DNA of 64,000 nucleotides from Panorpa germanica (taxonomy: Eukaryota; Arthropoda; Insecta; Mecoptera; Panorpidae): positions 7,626,001 through 7,690,000 of the forward strand of contig OY783203.1 in NCBI GenBank assembly GCA_963678705.1, read 5' to 3'. The translations under genes were made by a program, and so were the position numbers. A model generated the notes under the pieces. It did not search any database and was not told the origin of the DNA. It was given only the letters and a program-made list of their open reading frames with translations. Each line of letters opens with the position of its first letter. Position 1 is the first letter of the stretch. Shown here piece after piece: positions 58,857 to 64,000 of this stretch.

Positions 58857-59587
58857 AAATACATACATAAAAGCTACAACCCTTAAAAACAACCCGCGAT
58901 TTTATTTTAACTTTAGGCCTTTACACGTACTATCATTTTTTTTTTTTATGATATTACTTCACTTGTTATAATAGACTAGATCGTTATATTTATTATAGAA
59001 GGAATGAATCTCCTTATATAAGCAGGCATGTGAAAAGTAAATTTGTGTGATCGACAGACTTTTATTGAACTGCTATTTTTTTATTTTTGTCTCGAAGAAA
59101 ACCCTTTTCTCTGTTATATGATATTGCTGTAGTTGATACATACATACTATTTTCTTAGTTATTTACTCAGAAAGTAATTATTGTATCTCTTAAATACCAC
59201 TTATCTTTTTTTTTCAAACTAGTGTCTTCACCAAAGAAATTTTTTCATTAGTTAAAGTTAACCAATTTTTGTAATTGGATATGATGGTTCTACTGAATCT
59301 TTTAGTAATGAATGGACCATATTTACATGTCAACCTCTTTATTTGTTTTGTTAACATCAGTGGAAAAAACACACTGTGGAAAAAATTGATTGAAAAAATT
59401 ATTTAGAGTCTCTTTCTTAGCCTTAGGCTGAATTGCGAAAAATAATAATATGGCAATAATAATAATAATATAAATAATACCCGTGCGATTTTTAAATCAG
59501 CAGAGTGCATGTAAATTCATGTATATGATTCAATGTATTACAGAATCATGGATAAATTTCTGCGCTATTCTTTGTCGCAGTGCAGGC

Positions 59588-59725
59588 TTAGTTTTATCAC
59601 CAACGACCTTCTACTATGCTGACAGTTTTTATGATATCAAGGTCGTTCATATATGAACAATGCTATTTAATGAGTCTATAATTGTATGTGAATAAAACAC
59701 ATTAAAGACAACAACAATCATACTC
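59588..59725 (-). mobile_element. SINE 3' part fragment
   Basis: TTAGTTTTATCACCAACGAC, CTTCTACTATGCTGACAGTT and AACAATGCTATTTAATGAGT match the reverse 3' half and middle. The head is absent. Confidence 0.55.
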
Positions 59726-62061
59726 AGATTTTGTAAATGATTCACCTACTTCAGCCACGGCGATTTTAACATCTGTGGTCATATTCACCTTCTTTCTTAT
59801 ATTTCATTGATTAAGGAAACTCCTGCAATCTTAAAATCTTTGATTGAATCATCTGTCATCGTCCTTTGATGCTTTTTCTCAGATATAGTATTGTATTGCT
59901 AGGCCTTGTTTTTGTGACGTGCACTATTCGATTTTTTGTGTTGCCTATTGTTAATTAATAAACACTCGTTTTCAGTTTTACTCGGTATCTAATTTTAAAT
60001 TAATGTCTTGTTTGACATGTATTGTAATGCAGGGTGATAAATTATATTTAAAAATATCGTTTTAATTATACATTATTTCATAAAAAAACAAAGAAATATA
60101 TTCTTATTAAAAAATATATTTTTGAAATATGCTATATGTTTAGAATTTACAGTTCAAGCAGCTGTGATGAATTATTCACTATATTAGAAAACTTGTTTTA
60201 TGCTGATGCAGAACATTTTTAATACTCATAAAAGTTATTAACGATATAAAAAAATTCATTTCAATTGAAACCATTGTCTGGTTTTAGCTATGGTTATAGC
60301 TATATACTAGTATAGTGTCATTTGGTACCTTTATGCTATTTTTATAGTTTACTATAAAGATAAAACTAACTATGCTTGCAAACCGTAATGCTACCGTATA
60401 GTTTGTTTAAATTAAATTAGGTAACTTATAAAATAAATGGTGTGTAAATTCAGGGTAGTAATTCTACAGGTCATACTAGTATTAAAATGTCACACATTTT
60501 CTAATATGTGATAAAATTCACATTTCAAAGTAAAATTACTTCATATATTGGTAGTTGTCTGAAAATCCTGAGATAAATTCAAATTATGTTCACTACACCA
60601 GTAACCGTAGTTTACTGGCTGTTAGGGTGCTTATAATCCACCACTGCTAATGAAATAATATTGAAATCGGAACGTCCGCACTAGGTCCTTTGAAATTTAC
60701 AGAGGAGACATATCAAGCTATTAACAGAATGCTACTTGCTTTATGAGCACTAATTTAATATTGGATGGCTGTAGAATGCCATGGAATGTTTTTGCGTAGT
60801 AAGCAACAAGTATATTACTAGCATTACCAAACTGCAACTCAAAGTATTCGAGTCAGGACCTCGATAATTAGAACTAATTGGATCACTTATTACAAAATAC
60901 ATATTTAGGTTTATACATCTGGTACGTATCTTGCGTATCAAATAGTAAGAGAAATTCTTCGTTAAAAAGAAATCAACCCTGTGTTTCAGGTAGGTAACAA
61001 TTTTTTTATATTATCATAAAAACATATAATGAAACGTAGATTTAAATCGGTGTAAAAAGCGCCTTCTTGGCCGAAACAAGGCTGTAATCAGTCCGACCGT
61101 AATCATAAGTCGCACAAAAATATTATAAAGAGCCTTATAAGCAAACATAGATATTGGGTTAAGTGGTACCAAGCAAAGGATGCTAGATGCTTAAGTGTAC
61201 TTATGGACAAAACATAAATTCACTTAACGAGAAGCTTCAAGGAAATTATGCTGGCTAATCAACTGTAAATCACAACTTTCTCATGAACCCGATCTGGTCT
61301 TACTATTTCTTTTAAATTTTAATTCATAATTTACAATATGTCAAATATGTTAACATTTGTCGAATTTTGGTGATCCATGGAAATGACATATGAGATTCAA
61401 GATTTATTATTGCTTATAACTTCTTTATTATAAAAGTTTCAATAAAAAGTTATAACTTAAAGTTGTATATAATATTATCAACAAAGAAGAATATTAATTT
61501 TTTTTTGTAAATATTATAAAACACAAAATTCACGGTTAGATAACGAATTTCACCAACTATAAGCACATACAGTAATAGCTTTTAGCGGCTTGAAATAAAA
61601 TAAAAAATGTAATTTCATTAACGTTTTTAACAATAGCAAATGGATGTACCATAGTATGGTTGTGAATATAAATTAAAATATTGAATGCGTGGTACATCAA
61701 GGAACTACATCATATCAAATTAAAACAATTGCTTTTATATATAATTCTCGAATTAGCTGGGGATTTCCAACTCGCAACCCATTAGCTGATGATGTTTTAC
61801 TCAATATTTATAATCATAATATTATTATGTGTATAATATTCATGGCATTTATGTTATACAGGTAATTCGTCGTAAACAGCTCTTTTGACATTTATGTATG
61901 ACATCTAATAGAGAGTAATCTTGTACACTCCTGCTAGAAGCTCTGACCAATAATATGTTTAAAATAATGTACAAATAATGACAAAGCAAGTAAGTGCAAA
62001 TGTACACGAATGAATAAGATGTCAACTACTATTTGGACGAATTAAAGAGATTATAAGGAGA

Positions 62062-62415
62062 CTATGTTAAGAAATAAAACTAAATTTGTCATGAGAAGGA
62101 TTGCCAGATTAAGATTGGGAAACGAGGAGAAAGAAAACAGATACTGGGCAAATAGCGACCAAAGGATGTGCAGGGTGTGCGGAACGGAGATAGAAACATT
62201 GGAGCACATGTGAGAAAAAGGTAATAAGCGAAAAGAATATTGGGCAGATATTAAAGGAAGGCAGTGAAAGGAAGAGGTGGATGGCGGAGATAGAGTAAAG
62301 GAACGAGGAAAGAGAAGGAATGGCGTAGTAGAAACAGGAGGGAGAATAGCAGGAGGAGCGAAGCAGTAACAGTTCTGTTTTTATTTTTATAAGGATATTT
62401 TTTTTTTTTTTCGTG
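62062..62415 (+). mobile_element. LINE 3' end (C-terminal zinc knuckle of ORF2)
   Basis: The frame from 62064 reads LRNKTKFVMRRIARLRLGNE then RYWA..DQRMCRVCGTEIET LEHM, matching in layout the RLR.GN...RYW.....C..C...EET.EH. C-terminal end of jockey/R1-type LINE ORF2 proteins in insects. The frame then carries stops (TGA after LEHM, another about 20 codons on). The remaining acidic/basic tail and T-run match 29335-29490. It is dead and strongly 5'-truncated. Confidence 0.7.
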
Positions 62416-62997
62416 AGAATGTTTAGATTTAATAAGGAACAAAATTGAATTAAGCACAATGACATGTAAATAAATGAGTTAAGGCACATGAATGTAGTGC
62501 CAAATGGCAAAAACATTAAAAATAATAAATAACACTGAATTTGTTACTACCCTCGTATTATGCAATACTGTGGTGGAACAGCACCTTTAATGAGTTGGCA
62601 GGTGAGTGGGTTAAAAATCGGTCGTAGAAGCTTCATTTCTATGATAAGACAATGGAAAGCGGAAGTGGCCGTTAATTATAATTTAAAAAACGCTCAGAAC
62701 AATAAGTGAAAAATGAAACATCGATGCAGGTAGATACAAGTAATGTGGCAGCATAAAAAGGGTCCACAGATCACGGTTAACAAATATTCTAATAATGAAC
62801 TGGATGAGATAACTATGGCTCTCAGCTTGACTAGGAACTAGCATATGCAACATTATATCTATTTAAGGTGAAACATTACTTCATGGTTATATAGTTGGAT
62901 ATAGATGGAAACGGTGTACTAAAATGACAATCGATTTGCAACTTTACACTAGCACTCCATTTTTTCGAATATAAAAACGAGATTTTAAAAAATTGAA

Positions 62998-63195
62998 AGA
63001 CGACACTACTATTTGTTCGAGTTCGATTTCCGGATCTGAGTTAAATTTTCTGTGCTTAGTTGTTATTAAGTTAAATTAATTTAAAAAAGTAGCAAACATA
63101 TATACAGCCACGACACCACAAAACAGTCAATATAAGGTCGTCGGTGATCAGACTCAGCATGGGGAACAAACCGACCATAAATAAACTAAACAAAA
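62998..63195 (+). mobile_element. tRNA-derived SINE, nearly full length
   Basis: AGACGACACTACTATTTGTT, CGAGTTCGATTTCCGGATCT (B box), GTTAAATTTTCTGTGCTTAG, TTGTTATTAAGTTAAATTAA, CCACGACACCACAAAACAGT, AAGGTCGTCGGTGATCAGAC, TCAGCATGGGGAACAAACCG, then an ATAAATAAACTAAA tail. The head is shortened between the A and B boxes and the AAACTTATTAAGCAGCG middle is deleted. Confidence 0.7.
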
Positions 63196-64000
63196 GAAAA
63201 ATTCAAATCAAAACTCAGATTCACAAACATCTGCCGTCGGAAAGTTTTGAAGTTATAGAAAGAGAATGTGGCAAACACCTGTATGAAAACTATATATGTC
63301 CACAAGTACACAAAAGAAGAATATCAGCATCTCCCTCCTATATTACGAATATACGTTTCCTATTCAAATCAATATCAATGCATTTCATGAACATGTAAAC
63401 TATAAACTTCAATGTCTTTTGGGACTCGTCTTTTTAGTTAACAAGACTTCCCACAATAGAGTACTGCACCGGGTATAACTGCTAATGCTAGAAAGCGAGG
63501 GTAGAAACTGGTTCAGTTTGGGCATCCAAACGGCTTATGCATAGACCAGAGAGAGGAGAGGCATGTAGAGCAGAGATGTTGATCGTGATGCAACAGTGCA
63601 GCGTGCAAATTACTCTTACTCTTTCACTCTATCGAATTTTCCGTGAATTTCTCTACATCACGTTCTCCACAACCCCACTCCTTTCATTTTCCTATAACCG
63701 CTTTTATATATGTTATATAACCCTGATTTTATCCTCAGTCCTCCCTATACCATATAATACTGCATATATTACAGAATATACTTCTATTTTATTTACATAT
63801 TTTACCCAAAATATTTTTATTTTCTTTTAAAAAAAATAATTAATAAATACGAGTAATTTTTATTATAGAAGTAGAAATTATTTAATGCGGTACTACTTGC
63901 AAATTACAGCGGCCATTTTGTTTTCTAACTGCATAGGGTATTTCTTCATATACTGAACATTTTAGAAAGTATTTTCAAAATATGAATAAATATAAAAACC

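Noticed and set aside
62109-62516. 135-codon minus-strand frame, the longest open frame in the window
   Set aside because: It is the antisense of the purine-rich LINE tail at 62062-62415. Its Ser/Leu/Phe richness reflects that composition.

Overview
This is a gene-poor, strongly AT-rich eukaryotic window, almost certainly from an insect nuclear genome. It has long introns with canonical GT-AG borders, a CRAL-TRIO gene of the kind that is expanded in insects, a tRNA-derived SINE present in about 20 copies, and many short terminal-inverted-repeat (TIR) elements with TA or TTAA target duplications. I cannot fix the insect order. No tRNA, rRNA, bacterial operon, CRISPR array or viral genome was seen.

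One host gene is clearly supported. It lies on the + strand with five coding exons: 31952-32280, 38525-38774, 47882-47983, 50060-50165 and 51690-51880. All four junctions keep the frame and give a 325-residue CRAL-TRIO (Sec14-like, alpha-tocopherol-transfer-protein-like) lipid carrier. The coding sequence is 978 bp spread over about 20 kb. The other roughly 63 kb is intergenic or intronic.

Layout. Bases 1-31951 are intergenic: SINE copies, foldback elements (613 bp at 17196-17808; 239 bp at 20374-20612; 215 bp at 23476-23690), LINE tails, and a quiet AT-rich stretch between about 23.7 and 30.8 kb. Intron 1 carries a three-level nest: an old SINE split by a 1.39 kb TIR element (32660-34047), which is itself split by a 928 bp TTAA-flanked element (33013-33940) that keeps the end of a transposase-like reading frame. 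Intron 2 (9.1 kb) holds further TIR and dispersed repeats. Downstream, 51881-64000 is intergenic, with a hAT-like element, two more foldback elements, a 130 bp (TA)n tract, several SINEs and a LINE 3' fragment. One short stretch near 55.7 kb could be an exon of another gene.

The genes do not form a pathway. The carrier gene stands alone and the rest is a record of transposition. I found no new multi-gene system. The points most worth checking are the shortened, less basic lipid-exchange segment of the carrier protein, the dated nest in intron 1 with its probable Kolobok-like element, the SINE family, and several near-perfect hairpins.
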